Source: Mycobacterium sp. JS623
Lineage (GTDB): Bacteria > Actinomycetota > Actinomycetes > Mycobacteriales > Mycobacteriaceae
Assembly: GCF_000328565.1 (NCBI RefSeq)
Contig: NC_019966.1
Span: 3,348,001 to 3,412,000 of the forward strand
DNA length: 64,000 bases
Direction: 5' to 3'
Shown here piece after piece: positions 52,655-62,230 of this stretch. Position 1 is the first letter of the stretch, and each line of letters begins with the position of its first letter. Both the position numbers and the translations under genes were made by a program. Below the pieces are notes generated by a model. The model ran no database searches. It saw nothing but the letters and a program-made list of their open reading frames with translations, and had not been told where the DNA came from.

Positions 52655-52732
52655 CGGGGCCGCCCTGTCGATCAAGGGGTTGCGCAGGTCTACCGCGAGG
52701 CGCACGAACTGCGGTCCGGCTGATTCTCACCT

Positions 52733-54031
52733 CTAGGCGGCGTGGAGGTCGGCGAGGTCGATCGCGATCCTTACCTCCACTTCGCTGATCGCGACCAACG
52801 GCGCGCCGGGCAACGGTGGCGCTGTCGAGCGGTATCGGGCGCCGGTCGGAGTGATGAATTCGGCTGTATGCGTGCCGTTCTCGTCGTCGGCCGTCACCTG
52901 CCAGCCCGGAGCTTCCTTGGTGTAGTTGCAACGTTCACACGCTCCCAGCCCGTTCTTCGCACTGGTCGGTCCTCCGCGGTTGCGTGGATTGGCATGGTCG
53001 CGGTGTCGAATCGGCGCGTCGCAATACGGTGTGCGACAGGTTTGATCGCGAAGCCCGATGAACGCCGCCAGCCCTTTGGGGAAGTACCGCGATCTCGACT
53101 CCATCGCAACCAACGATCCGCTCTTCGGATGTCGATATAGTCGCCGCAGCGTCGCCAACGACCGCTTGTCCACGACCGCATCGCGAACCAGACGTTGTCC
53201 GAGCGACGTTGGTATCGGTCCGTATCCCGCGAGGACCGCCGGTGCGTTGTCCTGCCCCCACAACGCCTGATCCGACATCACCAGACTCAGCGAAACCGAT
53301 TCCGGTTCGTCGACCCGGCGGCCAGTCACCCGTTCAAACATCGTGTCCGCCATCACCTGACCCCGCGTTCGGTCGTCAAAGGTGGTGTCGGCCTCACGCT
53401 TGAGCGCCGCATAGATCCCGACTCCCTTGCTGACCGGCAACAACACCGTGACATACGTCATGCAGTCCGGCGCGGGCCTGATGGTGACCGTCCGGCCCGC
53501 CTCAGCTTTTGCCGCCCGATCGACCACGGCTTGCGCATCCAACCTGGCCGCGATCTCCTTCGCCTTGGCGGTGATACGCGCGTCGCCCATGCCGTCGAGT
53601 TTCGAAGTGTCCTCGCACAATTCGACATCCAGCAGTCGACGATCGGCCACGGTCAGACAGGCCGACTCCCGCGCAATCAAGATTGCGCGCCACTCCGACA
53701 AGGCGCCGCATTCGAGCGCGGCCAGCGTATGTGGCATCTCGTGCACCAACGCCTTGGCCAAGCCCAGATGCTTGCCACCGCGCACCGGAGAGTCGTGTCG
53801 CGCCAAGGCCACCTCACTGGCCAAACCCTGACCCTGCTTGGCCGGGGGCACCCCGGCTGCCGCTTCGGCGGCCCGACGATTCTCATCCAGCGCCGCCGCC
53901 GCCCGCGCCTGGCCCGCCGCCGCAGCCGACTTCACCCGTTCCAGCCAGGCGATCTGCTCGATCAGAGTGGCGTCATCGGCGTGCGGATCCACCGCCGCCA
54001 ACACCCTCTCGTCGAACATACGTTCGATCAT
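52733..54031 (-). CDS. DUF222 / HNH endonuclease family protein (13E12 type)
   Basis: 432 residues from ATG 54031, with GGAG just upstream; ATG 54019 is possible. The N-terminal DUF222 region is MFDERVLAAVD, LIEQIAWLERVKSAAAAGQARAA and LVHEMPHTLAALECG, then the HNH motif CRTPYCDAPIRHRDHANP with RNRGGPTSAKNG and ACERCNYTKE. Mycobacteria carry many such proteins, some linked to the 13E12 repeat family. They are presumed nucleases of unknown biological role. No flanking repeats or attachment sites are visible here. The long frame on the opposite strand is antisense noise. Confidence 0.9.
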   Translation of the reverse strand: MIERMFDERVLAAVDPHADDATLIEQIAWLERVKSAAAAGQARAAAALDENRRAAEAAAGVPPAKQGQGLASEVALARHDSPVRGGKHLGLAKALVHEMPHTLAALECGALSEWRAILIARESACLTVADRRLLDVELCEDTSKLDGMGDARITAKAKEIAARLDAQAVVDRAAKAEAGRTVTIRPAPDCMTYVTVLLPVSKGVGIYAALKREADTTFDDRTRGQVMADTMFERVTGRRVDEPESVSLSLVMSDQALWGQDNAPAVLAGYGPIPTSLGQRLVRDAVVDKRSLATLRRLYRHPKSGSLVAMESRSRYFPKGLAAFIGLRDQTCRTPYCDAPIRHRDHANPRNRGGPTSAKNGLGACERCNYTKEAPGWQVTADDENGTHTAEFITPTGARYRSTAPPLPGAPLVAISEVEVRIAIDLADLHAA

Positions 54032-54050
54032 ACTCCATTGCCCGACAACC

Positions 54051-54944
54051 TCACGCCGCTCGTTCGCGGAAGTAATGCCCTTCGTCCAAATCGTCGAGTA
54101 AGCCGAGCCGCGTCGGCTGCCACCCCAACAGTTCCCGCGTCTGAACGCTTGACGCCGGGACATCCAGCGAGAAGAACGTGCCGAGCCAGCCGAAGTGATC
54201 AAGCGCCTTTTCGGTCGGAACAGCGGCGACGGGCACGCCGAGGTGGCGGCCGATGGCGGCGGCGATGTCGCGCACCGGGACTCCCTCGTCGCCGATCGCA
54301 TGCAACCGAGCACCTGTGGGTGCGGACTCGAGTGCCAACCGAAACAGTCGAGCCGCATCGACCCGGTGCACTGCAGGCCACCGGTTGGAGCCGTCGCCGG
54401 GGTAGGCCGCAACACCCCTCTCGCGGGCGATGTCGATCAACCGTGGGACGAAGCCGTGATCACCTTCGCCATGCACCGACGGCGGCAGCCGCAGCACCGA
54501 CACACGCACTCCGCGCGAGGCGAATTCCAGCGCCGCCTGTTCCGAGAACCGAGGCGACTCGGGAGAAGCGGCGTCGTCCTCCGTCATCGTCCGGCCGAGT
54601 CGGAAGCCTGCCAGCCCAGAGGTGACGACGAGCGGACGGTCTGAGCCGGCGAGCACGGCGCCCAGGGTTTTGATGGCTTGTCGGTCGAGCGCGGCGGCAC
54701 CGGCGTAGTCGGCGAAATCGTGCTTGAACGCCAAGTGGATGACTCCCTCGGCGGGCTCCGCACCGGCGCGCAGACTTTCCACCTTGTCGAGATCACCGCG
54801 GTGAACCTGCGCTCCGGCGGCCTCGAGGGCCCGCGCGGACGAATCCGAGCGCGCCAAGCCGACGACTTGATGACCTGCCGCGATGAGCTCGGAAACGACG
54901 GCCGAACCGATGAAGCCGGACGCACCGGTGACAAAGACTCGCAT
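54051..54944 (-). CDS. NAD-dependent epimerase/dehydratase family protein (atypical extended SDR)
   Basis: 297 residues. The dinucleotide loop is TGASGFIGS (residues 6-14), the acidic end of strand 2 is GLARSD, and AEGVIHLAF marks strand 4. The usual YxxxK is replaced by an atypical arrangement after VVTSGLAGFRLG. VHGEGDHGFVPRLID and HRVDAARLFRLALE follow. This is the atypical SDR5 group, often TetR-controlled and of unknown substrate. Divergent from the TetR gene at 55023, with two operators in the 78-bp gap. Confidence 0.87.
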   Translation of the reverse strand: MRVFVTGASGFIGSAVVSELIAAGHQVVGLARSDSSARALEAAGAQVHRGDLDKVESLRAGAEPAEGVIHLAFKHDFADYAGAAALDRQAIKTLGAVLAGSDRPLVVTSGLAGFRLGRTMTEDDAASPESPRFSEQAALEFASRGVRVSVLRLPPSVHGEGDHGFVPRLIDIARERGVAAYPGDGSNRWPAVHRVDAARLFRLALESAPTGARLHAIGDEGVPVRDIAAAIGRHLGVPVAAVPTEKALDHFGWLGTFFSLDVPASSVQTRELLGWQPTRLGLLDDLDEGHYFRERAA

Positions 54945-54958
54945 TGGAACCCCCCATT

Positions 54959-55007
54959 GATGTCAGCTACTGTCATCACAGTAACGCCGATGACAGTCGC
55001 TGTCATC
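54959..55007. promoter_or_regulatory. Duplicated TetR operator between divergent genes
   Basis: Site 1 is GATGTCAG-CTA-CTGTCATC (54959-54977, one mismatch). Site 2 is GATGACAG-TCG-CTGTCATC (54989-55007, perfect 8-3-8). The centres are 30 bp apart. They fill the gap between the epimerase and TetR start codons, where both promoters must lie, so one repressor would control both genes. Confidence 0.82.
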
Positions 55008-55022
55008 CCCTAAGATCGCGGC

Positions 55023-55589
55023 ATGAGCCGGTGGGAGCCCAACGCCCGCGGCCGCCTCGAGCAGGCGGCGCTGGAGCTCTACACCGAGCGCGGATTCGAA
55101 CAGACGACCGTCGCGGAGATCGCCGAACGAGCGCGTTTGACCGAGCGAACCTTCTTCCGGCACTTCGCCGATAAACGGGAAGTGTTGTTCGGGGGGCAGG
55201 ACGCGCTGATCGAGTTGGTGACGACGCGGATTGCCGATGCCCCCGATGCGGCATCGCCGATCGACATGGTGCGCGGCGCACTGCAGGCGGTCGGCGAGAT
55301 GCTTGCGGATCGCCGCGAGCACGCGCAACGACGCCAAGCCGTTATCGACGCCAACCCCGGCCTACAGGAACGGGAGTTGATCAAGCTCGCTTCGCTGTCC
55401 GCTGCGATGGCAGAGGGCCTGCAACGCCGCGGCGTTTCGGCGTCGGCCGCGGCCCTCACCGCGGAGATGGCGATCGCGGTCTTCAAAGTCGCCTTCATGC
55501 GGTGGCTGGACGCAGGACGGGTCAATGATCTTAGCCGAGTCATCGGCGACTCGCTCGACGAGTTGAAGGCACTGACCGCCGGCGGGTAA
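55023..55589 (+). CDS. TetR-family repressor
   Basis: 188 residues. The N-terminal HTH (RLEQAALELYTERGFEQTTVAEIAERARLTERTFFRHFADKREVLF, residues ~10-55) is classic TetR. The C-terminal ligand domain begins about residue 75, with QAVGEMLADRREHAQRRQAVI and a final helix HTH-distal LSRVIGDSLDELKAL. It probably represses itself and the divergent epimerase through the two operators immediately upstream. The inducer is unknown. Confidence 0.9.
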   Translation: MSRWEPNARGRLEQAALELYTERGFEQTTVAEIAERARLTERTFFRHFADKREVLFGGQDALIELVTTRIADAPDAASPIDMVRGALQAVGEMLADRREHAQRRQAVIDANPGLQERELIKLASLSAAMAEGLQRRGVSASAAALTAEMAIAVFKVAFMRWLDAGRVNDLSRVIGDSLDELKALTAGG

Positions 55590-55762
55590 CTGCCCGGCGT
55601 CGCTCACAACTGAATTTTGCCCGGTTACGCCAGTCCAATGCGGGGTGCTAACGGTCCACCGGGTTTGCCCAATCCGGATAATCGAAATCCGTTGACAGCA
55701 CAGGCAGTTCGCAGACTTGCTGACGTCTCGAAACGCGTCACCACACAGTATTGTTCTCGGGG

Positions 55763-58700
55763 ATGCAGGGACCAACGTCCGCCAGACGCGCCGAGGTTGA
55801 CGACCTGGCGAGTTCGCTGGGCTCGTTCGGCCGGATCGGATGTTTCGTCGTGCGCCGGCCACTGGTCGTCATCGGATTGTGGCTTGCACTGGCCGTCGTA
55901 TTGTTCGTCCTGCTCCCTCCGCTGGCGAAGATCGCGGGGGAGAAGCAGCCAGAGTTCCTGCCGTCCGACGCACCCGTTCTGCTCGCCAACAACGCGATGA
56001 TCAAAGCCTTCGACGAATCGGACTCGCAGAACAGCCTGTTGGTCGTGCTGAGCAATGACAACGGGCTCGGACCCGCGCAGGAGGATGTCTACCGCAAGCT
56101 CGTCGACAACCTGCGTGCCGACCACAAGTCGGTCGTCATGCTCCAGGACTTCATCACCACTCCGGCATTGCGCGACGTGGTCACGAGCAAGGACCACAAA
56201 GCGTGGTACCTACCCGTCGGCCTCGCGGGTGAACTTGCCACGCCTCCAGCCGCTGAGTCGTACAAGAAGGCCGTCGAAATCGTCAAGGCGTCAACGGCGG
56301 GCACCACGCTGACCGCACACCTGACCGGGCCCGCGGCAACGGTCGGTGACATGACAGCAGTCGGCGAACGCGACGTCCATGTGATCGAGATCGCTACCGC
56401 GCTCATGGTTTTGACGATTCTGCTTCTGGTCTACCGCAACCCGCTCACCATGGCGCTGCCGCTAGTGATGATCGGCATTTCACTCGTCGTGGCCCAACAG
56501 TTCATCGCCTGGCTCCTCGAGTTGGGCTTGACCATCTCGCCGCAGGCCATGGTATTGGTAAGCGGGATGATGCTCGGGGCGGGCACCGATTACGCGGTCT
56601 TCCTGATCTCGCGATACCACGAGTATCTGCGGATGGGCGAAGAATCCGACGTCGCATTGGTGCGGGCACTGGGGTCGATCGGCAAGGTGATCGCGGCGTC
56701 CGCAGGCACGGTCGCGATCACGTTCATGGGCATGACCTTCGCCAAGCTCGGCGTGTTCTCGACCATCGGGCCTGCGCTGGCCGTCACCATCCTCGTCGGG
56801 TTTCTCGCATCGATCACACTGCTGCCCGCGATGCTCGTGCTCGCCGGGCGACGCGGGTTGTGCAAGCCCAGACGCGAACTCACCAGCCGTCTCTGGCGAC
56901 GTTCGGGCATCCGGATCGTGAAACGTCCCGTCCAGCACCTGGTGGCCAGCCTCATCGTGCTGGCCATCCTGGCCGGCTGCGTCGGCGCGATCAAATTCAA
57001 CTACGACGACCGCAAGAACCTACCCGCCGACGTCGACAGCAACGTCGGATACGCGGTGATGGCGCAACACTTTCCGGTCAACTCGAGCATCCAGCAGTTC
57101 ATCCTTGTTCAGTCGTCCCGCGATCTGCGCAGTCCGAAAGCGCTCGCCGACCTGGAGCAGATGGCCCGCCGCGTAAGCCAAGTGCCCGGGATCGCGGCCG
57201 TACGCGGTATCACCCGGCCCACCGGGGACACCCTCGAACAGGCCAAGGCGACATTCCAGGCCGGTGCCGTGGGGGACAAGCTCTCCGAGGCGTCGACCGA
57301 GATCTCCAGCCGCGACGCTGATCTCGACCGCCTGACGGGCGGTGCACACCAGCTCGCGGACGCCCTCGGCGACGTCCGCAATGGTGTGCTTGACGCGATG
57401 ACGTCCGTCAGCGGACTGACGAACGCGTTGGTCGAAATGCAAGCCAAGTACGGACCCAACGCGACAATCGCGGACATCGACCAGTCGGCCAGACTGGTCA
57501 AGAGCATGCGCGCGATGGGGGATGCGTTGGGGGTCAACCTCACTGAGGTCGACGACGTGTACCGGTGGGCGGTCCCGATGATGGCCGCGCTGAACTTCAA
57601 CCCGGTTTGTTCGATTGATCCGGCGTGCCAGAACTCACGGGCGATATTGCAGCGCCTCATCACGGCACACGACGACGGCTCGCTTCAGTCACTATCTGAT
57701 CTGGCGCATCAATTACAGACCGTAGACAGCACCCAGCCGGTCAATAACACGGCCACAGAGCTTCGCCAGAAGCTCGAGGACGCCACCGAAGCGGCCCAGA
57801 GGCTCGGGCTGGACAAGCCCGACGGCATCAAACGCAAACTGGCCGAACTCCAGAACGGCGCCAACACGCTGGCCGACGCCAGCCGCCAACTCGCCGACGG
57901 CGTACAGCTACTGGTTGACCAGGTCCGCCAGATGGGACCAGGTCTTGGCGACGCCTCGTCGTTCCTGATGGCCATGCGCAACAACGCCCGCGAACCGTCG
58001 ATGGCCGGCTTCTACATTCCGCCCCAGATCTTGACCAACAGCGAATTCAAGACCGCCGCAACCATGTTCGTATCGGCCGACGGCCACGCGGTGCGCTATC
58101 TCGTGCAGACCGACCTTGACCCGTTCGGGACGCAGGCGATGGACCAGGTCGCGCAGCTCATGGACGCGGCACGTAGCGCGCAGCCCAACACCGAACTGGC
58201 CGACGCGAAGATTTCGATCGCCGGATTGCCTGCCGTGAATGCGGATATCCGCGACTACTACAACCACGACATGCACTTCATCCTCACCATGACGATCCTG
58301 GTTGTGCTGTTGATACTGATCGTGCTACTGCGAGCCATCGTCGCGCCGCTCTATCTCATTGCTTCAGTTGCTATCTCGTTCTTGTCGGCGCTTGGCATCG
58401 GCGTCGTCGTCTTCCAGTTCATCCTCGGCCAACACATCGCGTGGAATGTGCCCGGTACGGCGTTCATCGTACTGGTGGCGGTCGGCGCGGACTACAACCT
58501 GCTGTTGATTTCACGCATCCGCGACGAGGCGTCCCGTGGAATGCGTACGGCAGTCATCCGAACGGTGGGCGCCACCGGCGGGGTGATCACTTCGGCAGGC
58601 ATCATCTTCGCCGCGAGCATGTTCGGCCTGACGTTCGGCAGCATCATGGGCATGGTCCAGGTGGGCTTCATCATCGGTGTCGGCTTGCTACTGGACACGT

Positions 58701-59089
58701 TCCTGGTCCGCACCGTGACCGTGCCCGCGCTGGCAGTTCTGGTGGGTAAGGCCAACTGGTGGCCGTCGAAGAACCTCAAGCCCCTGCACGGGGAGCTAGA
58801 TCATTCGCGGACCGCCAAACCCAGGAATAGTGCCGATCGGGATGAACGCCAGGACGATGACGAGACAGATGAAGAGCCGCAACGCTTTTGGCGTCGGTGG
58901 TTGCTCAATCTCAGGTCTGCGCGCGGCAAAGACGAGATAGACGATCGCGACGTCGTAGGAAATGACGACCAGCCAACGGGTCCAGTCGAAGCCGGTCAGG
59001 AATACTGGGACGACCAGCAGCAGGCCGGCGACCACCCATGCGAGACGGCCGCGGAACTCGTCAACGAAGGCGCACACCGGAACTCCTGA
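55763..59089 (+). CDS. MmpL-family RND lipid transporter with anomalous C-terminal extension
   Basis: About 1,108 residues from ATG 55763; a TTG at 55751 is also in frame. RND/MmpL features: TM1 RRPLVVIGLWLALAVVLFVLLPP, a porter loop, a TM2-6 block with GAGTDYAVFLISRYHEYLR (the proton-relay GTDY), a large second loop with helical coiled segments (TNALVEMQ, ANTLADASRQLADGV), and a TM8-12 block with AVGADYNLLLISRIRDE. Members export envelope lipids or siderophores. The family normally ends near VGKANWWPSKN (58770). Here the frame continues for ~95 charged, low-complexity residues (RDERQDDDETDEEPQ) antisense to the next gene, so a stop has probably been lost. No mmpS is adjacent. Confidence 0.88.
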   Translation: MQGPTSARRAEVDDLASSLGSFGRIGCFVVRRPLVVIGLWLALAVVLFVLLPPLAKIAGEKQPEFLPSDAPVLLANNAMIKAFDESDSQNSLLVVLSNDNGLGPAQEDVYRKLVDNLRADHKSVVMLQDFITTPALRDVVTSKDHKAWYLPVGLAGELATPPAAESYKKAVEIVKASTAGTTLTAHLTGPAATVGDMTAVGERDVHVIEIATALMVLTILLLVYRNPLTMALPLVMIGISLVVAQQFIAWLLELGLTISPQAMVLVSGMMLGAGTDYAVFLISRYHEYLRMGEESDVALVRALGSIGKVIAASAGTVAITFMGMTFAKLGVFSTIGPALAVTILVGFLASITLLPAMLVLAGRRGLCKPRRELTSRLWRRSGIRIVKRPVQHLVASLIVLAILAGCVGAIKFNYDDRKNLPADVDSNVGYAVMAQHFPVNSSIQQFILVQSSRDLRSPKALADLEQMARRVSQVPGIAAVRGITRPTGDTLEQAKATFQAGAVGDKLSEASTEISSRDADLDRLTGGAHQLADALGDVRNGVLDAMTSVSGLTNALVEMQAKYGPNATIADIDQSARLVKSMRAMGDALGVNLTEVDDVYRWAVPMMAALNFNPVCSIDPACQNSRAILQRLITAHDDGSLQSLSDLAHQLQTVDSTQPVNNTATELRQKLEDATEAAQRLGLDKPDGIKRKLAELQNGANTLADASRQLADGVQLLVDQVRQMGPGLGDASSFLMAMRNNAREPSMAGFYIPPQILTNSEFKTAATMFVSADGHAVRYLVQTDLDPFGTQAMDQVAQLMDAARSAQPNTELADAKISIAGLPAVNADIRDYYNHDMHFILTMTILVVLLILIVLLRAIVAPLYLIASVAISFLSALGIGVVVFQFILGQHIAWNVPGTAFIVLVAVGADYNLLLISRIRDEASRGMRTAVIRTVGATGGVITSAGIIFAASMFGLTFGSIMGMVQVGFIIGVGLLLDTFLVRTVTVPALAVLVGKANWWPSKNLKPLHGELDHSRTAKPRNSADRDERQDDDETDEEPQRFWRRWLLNLRSARGKDEIDDRDVVGNDDQPTGPVEAGQEYWDDQQQAGDHPCETAAELVNEGAHRNS

Positions 59090-60046
59090 CAGCGTGCCGA
59101 TCCCGTAGACGGTCGTCAAGAACGCCGCCGCGCCGAACACCAGCGACATCACGAGGCCGACGACGCCGACGTGGGCGACGATGCGCATGGCATCGACGAT
59201 CCCGTAATCGTAGATCGGCATGACATTGCGGCAGACCCAATCGTGGTAGTCGGTCTGACTCGGCCGGCCGCCCAGCACGTACTGCGCGAGCGTCGGCAGT
59301 GACGTGATCGATGCCAACGGATTGGGCATCGGGTGATGCGGTACCGCCGAACACAATTGGGAGGCGACGTCGTGGCGGCCGAACGCCGCTACCACTACCG
59401 CGGTGAAGACGCCCGGCATGACGGCCATCAGCACGCCGCGACGCCTCGCGGTTCCCAACGCGCCGCCAAGGACGACGATCGCCAGCACCGCACCAAGGGC
59501 GAACTGCAGCCCGATAGCCTCGTGCACGAGAGTCAGGGCGGCGATAACGACACCGTAGGCAACACACCACACCACCGCGACCGTCTTTGATCGCACGTAC
59601 GCCAGCGCAACGGTGAACAGCGCCAGCGCGGCCGCGCCGAACAGGTCCGGCCGCGCGGAGTACGCCGCGAACGGAATCCCGAACGGCAGCAACGGGATCA
59701 GCATCGCAACCATCAGCCTGCGCTCGGACCGTCGCCGCCCGAACAGCACCACACCCATGACCAACACCAGGCCGCCCACGTAAACCGCGGTCGACACCCA
59801 GCGCAATCCCAGCGAAACCGCGAAGTAGTGCCCGGGCACCAGGCCCACCAATTCACCGGCGAGGCCGCGACGGACGAAACCAAACGTGTAGTCGACGGCG
59901 TAGTACGACATCCAATACACGTCGAGCGGAAGGATATTGATCGCGAAGCACAGCACGGCCGCCGACCAGATCGCAATCGCGACCGCGATGCCGACGTACA
60001 GCATGGGATGGGCGCGCTGACTGGACTTGAGGCTCAGGTTCACCAT
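58796..60046 (-). CDS. Polytopic membrane protein, possibly GT-C-like
   Basis: 416 residues with roughly ten hydrophobic helices from HPMLYVGIAVAIAIWSAAVLC onward. An early motif, DYTFGFVRRGLAGEL, resembles the F-x-RRGL-x-G element of membrane proteins near glycan and lipopolysaccharide genes. An extracytoplasmic loop has HHPMPNPLAS and DYHDWVCRNVMP. No firm family is recognised. It is the last gene of the drr-like operon (10 bp after the acyltransferase). Its 3' 294 bp are overlapped by the MmpL frame on the other strand. A role in building or exporting the same lipid is inferred from position only. Confidence 0.72.
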   Translation of the reverse strand: MVNLSLKSSQRAHPMLYVGIAVAIAIWSAAVLCFAINILPLDVYWMSYYAVDYTFGFVRRGLAGELVGLVPGHYFAVSLGLRWVSTAVYVGGLVLVMGVVLFGRRRSERRLMVAMLIPLLPFGIPFAAYSARPDLFGAAALALFTVALAYVRSKTVAVVWCVAYGVVIAALTLVHEAIGLQFALGAVLAIVVLGGALGTARRRGVLMAVMPGVFTAVVVAAFGRHDVASQLCSAVPHHPMPNPLASITSLPTLAQYVLGGRPSQTDYHDWVCRNVMPIYDYGIVDAMRIVAHVGVVGLVMSLVFGAAAFLTTVYGIGTLSGVPVCAFVDEFRGRLAWVVAGLLLVVPVFLTGFDWTRWLVVISYDVAIVYLVFAARRPEIEQPPTPKALRLFICLVIVLAFIPIGTIPGFGGPRMI

Positions 60047-60056
60047 CGGGTAGGCC

Positions 60057-61382
60057 CTAGTAGACAGTTGTTGCGGACAGATTCAGGTCGGCCAATGCGT
60101 CGTGGGCGAGTTCACGCGTCGATGCTGCGGTGTTCTGCATTCCGCTGTCATAGGCGACGATGGTCAGGAACCGATTGCCGTTGATTGTTCCTGTGCCACA
60201 GAACAACTGGCCATGACTCTGTTCTATGCGTCGGCGAGTGATGCCCTGCTCGGCGAGCCGCATCGAGACCTCGGAGGCGTCCGCACCATCGACCCGTCCG
60301 ACGACAGTGTCGAAGCTTCCGACGTTGGAGCAGCCCACCGGTAGCTGATTGGACGCCATGGCGATGCCCTCGGTCTTGCGGACCAGCCATCGTGGTATGA
60401 ACGGGATGAGCGGAAGGCCGGCGAGCATTTCATCGGGTTGCTCCGCCAGTGCCTTCAGCCGGCCTTTCACCTCTGCCCGCACGCCGGTCATATCGTCGGC
60501 CACCGTTTGGCTGTCGACGTCGAACGTGATCGACGTCAGCGCATTTGCACGGTCGTCGTCGACGCCGCGTTCGCTGACCGGGAGGACCACCGTCACGGTG
60601 GTGCCATCGGGATGCACCCTGTCCATCCGGTGGGCCAGCCGCGCGGCGAACGCGACGAAAAGGGTGTTGCTGCTTCCATTCAAGGCCCGCGCACGGGCGT
60701 CCCATACCTCAGCGTCGGTCTGCATCGTCACCGACGGCAGTTCCACATCGTCGGCGGAAACCTCGCGGGGCCGCGGCGTCGCAACGGGAGCGTCCGCGCC
60801 TGGGCCCAATCGGAGCAAGATGAGCACGGTCGCGATCAGCGCGCGAAGCACGGCGGGCAATGCCCGGATGACGTCGGCCATGTCCTCCGACACCGCTCGA
60901 GCGCGGCTGCGTGAATTCGGCTGCGGGTAATGGAAATCACGGCGTTCACCCTTGACCGCTTCTGCGATCGCGATTGCCAGCCCGAGTCCGTCGGCGACGC
61001 AATGCGACGCTACCAATGTCACCGCCGAGCCGCCGTCGTCCAGCGGTGTCAGACCCAGGTGAAACGCCGGGCCCCACTCAGGGTCGACCTGCACCCGCGC
61101 GCGCTGCTCGAGCCATGCACCGATCTCGGCCCGCGGCCGTCGCGGCGTGAGTGCGACATCGGGGCAGCGAGCGTCGCGCACCCAGCGGTGCCGACCGAAC
61201 GGCAGCGGCGAGCGCTCGATCCTGCGACCGAGTAAACCGTGACCGAGATTGCCGTTGAAGACTCGCAATTCATCGATGTCGACGTCGCGGTCGTAGACCC
61301 ATGTGCACTGAACCACGCTGCCTTGGCCCGTGGCCCGCAGCCGCAGGTATGCGGCCTGATCCAGCAGCGCGAGCTTGGTCAC
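60057..61382 (-). CDS. Condensation-domain-type acyltransferase (PapA5-like)
   Basis: 441 residues from GTG 61382, overlapping the permease stop (GTGA). The catalytic motif HxxxDG is His127-Asp131-Gly132 (ASHCVADGLG), as in polyketide-associated Pap proteins and wax-ester/condensation enzymes. GSSNTLFVAFAARLAHRMDR and VVLPVSERGVDDDRANALTSI match the C-terminal latch half, where the solvent-channel NALTS replaces the usual DFGWG-type residues. It likely esterifies an alcohol-bearing lipid with an acyl chain from a thioester. It lies directly downstream of the drr-like exporter genes, as papA5 does in the PDIM locus. Confidence 0.83.
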   Translation of the reverse strand: MTKLALLDQAAYLRLRATGQGSVVQCTWVYDRDVDIDELRVFNGNLGHGLLGRRIERSPLPFGRHRWVRDARCPDVALTPRRPRAEIGAWLEQRARVQVDPEWGPAFHLGLTPLDDGGSAVTLVASHCVADGLGLAIAIAEAVKGERRDFHYPQPNSRSRARAVSEDMADVIRALPAVLRALIATVLILLRLGPGADAPVATPRPREVSADDVELPSVTMQTDAEVWDARARALNGSSNTLFVAFAARLAHRMDRVHPDGTTVTVVLPVSERGVDDDRANALTSITFDVDSQTVADDMTGVRAEVKGRLKALAEQPDEMLAGLPLIPFIPRWLVRKTEGIAMASNQLPVGCSNVGSFDTVVGRVDGADASEVSMRLAEQGITRRRIEQSHGQLFCGTGTINGNRFLTIVAYDSGMQNTAASTRELAHDALADLNLSATTVY

Positions 61383-62230
61383 TGGCAACCCACCTCTGCG
61401 GCGGCGCGATACCCTCGCACCGCCGTCGGGCCGAAGATCGCGACAAGTACGCCGGCCCACACCATCGCCTGCAACAGCGGCCACAACACCGGCCCACCTT
61501 CTGCGAGCCCGCGCATCGCCTCGATCGTCGGGGACATCGGCTGAAGCCGCACTGCGGGCTGCAGCCACGACGGGAACACCTCGGCGGGGGCCACCCCGGT
61601 GTTGAAGAACAGCAGCACCACGCATCCCGCGCCGAGCCACGTCACCATGGCGCGGCCGTCCGCGCGGACGGCGATCGCGATGACTGCCGTCGCGACGCCT
61701 GCCGAGATCATCACCGGCACGAGAACAAACGGCACCGCAGCTTCCCAGCCGCCTACGAAGCGCAGGCCGAGTGCGACACCGAAAGCGGTGAGCACCACAG
61801 CCGAAGCGATGGTGCGCGTGGCCTCGGCGAGCAGTCGACCGGTCAACGGGCTCGCCCGATGGATCGGCAACACCCACAACCTGGTCAGCAAGCCCGACTC
61901 TCGTTCGGCGGGCAATGCCAAGCCCGCTCCCAGCGTGCCGAAGATCGCGCCGACCACCGCGCACATCGGCACCAGGCCGTACAGGCTGTCGCTTCCCGTC
62001 ACCGCGAGCACGGCCTTGCCAATCAGCAGTTTGTAGATCACCAACAGAAACGTCGGAAACAACAAGGCCTGCACGGCGACGATCGGGTCGCGTCGCCAGC
62101 GCCGCAACAGCCGTCCCGCCTCCAGGACACTCTGCCGAGCGAACGCCGTGTTGACGCCGAGACTGCGCACAGATCGCACGTCAGCGAAATCTGCCGATCT
62201 GTCCACAGTTTCGACGTGGTTAGCGGTCAC
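61379..62230 (-). CDS. ABC-2 type permease (DrrC-like)
   Basis: 283 residues from GTG 62230, overlapping the upstream stop (GTGA). Six hydrophobic helices are present: PIVAVQALLFPTFLLVIYKLL, LVPMCAVVGAIFGTLGAGLAL, and a signature ABC-2 stretch ESGLLTRLWVLPIHRASPLTGRLLAE with the arginine-rich coupling loop. FNTGVAPAEVFPSWLQPAVRLQPMSP is the conserved DrrB/C motif. It pairs with the preceding permease and the ATPase to move a lipid or drug out. The longer upstream frame is spurious, as it overlaps the previous gene. Confidence 0.88.
   Translation of the reverse strand: MTANHVETVDRSADFADVRSVRSLGVNTAFARQSVLEAGRLLRRWRRDPIVAVQALLFPTFLLVIYKLLIGKAVLAVTGSDSLYGLVPMCAVVGAIFGTLGAGLALPAERESGLLTRLWVLPIHRASPLTGRLLAEATRTIASAVVLTAFGVALGLRFVGGWEAAVPFVLVPVMISAGVATAVIAIAVRADGRAMVTWLGAGCVVLLFFNTGVAPAEVFPSWLQPAVRLQPMSPTIEAMRGLAEGGPVLWPLLQAMVWAGVLVAIFGPTAVRGYRAAAEVGCQ

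Noticed and set aside
52733..54031. A 13E12 mobile element around the HNH gene
   Set aside because: No terminal repeats, integrase or target duplication are visible; the gene fits flush between neighbours.
53195..54625. 476-codon + strand frame
   Set aside because: Antisense to the DUF222/HNH gene and the epimerase, Arg-rich low-complexity product, no ribosome site.
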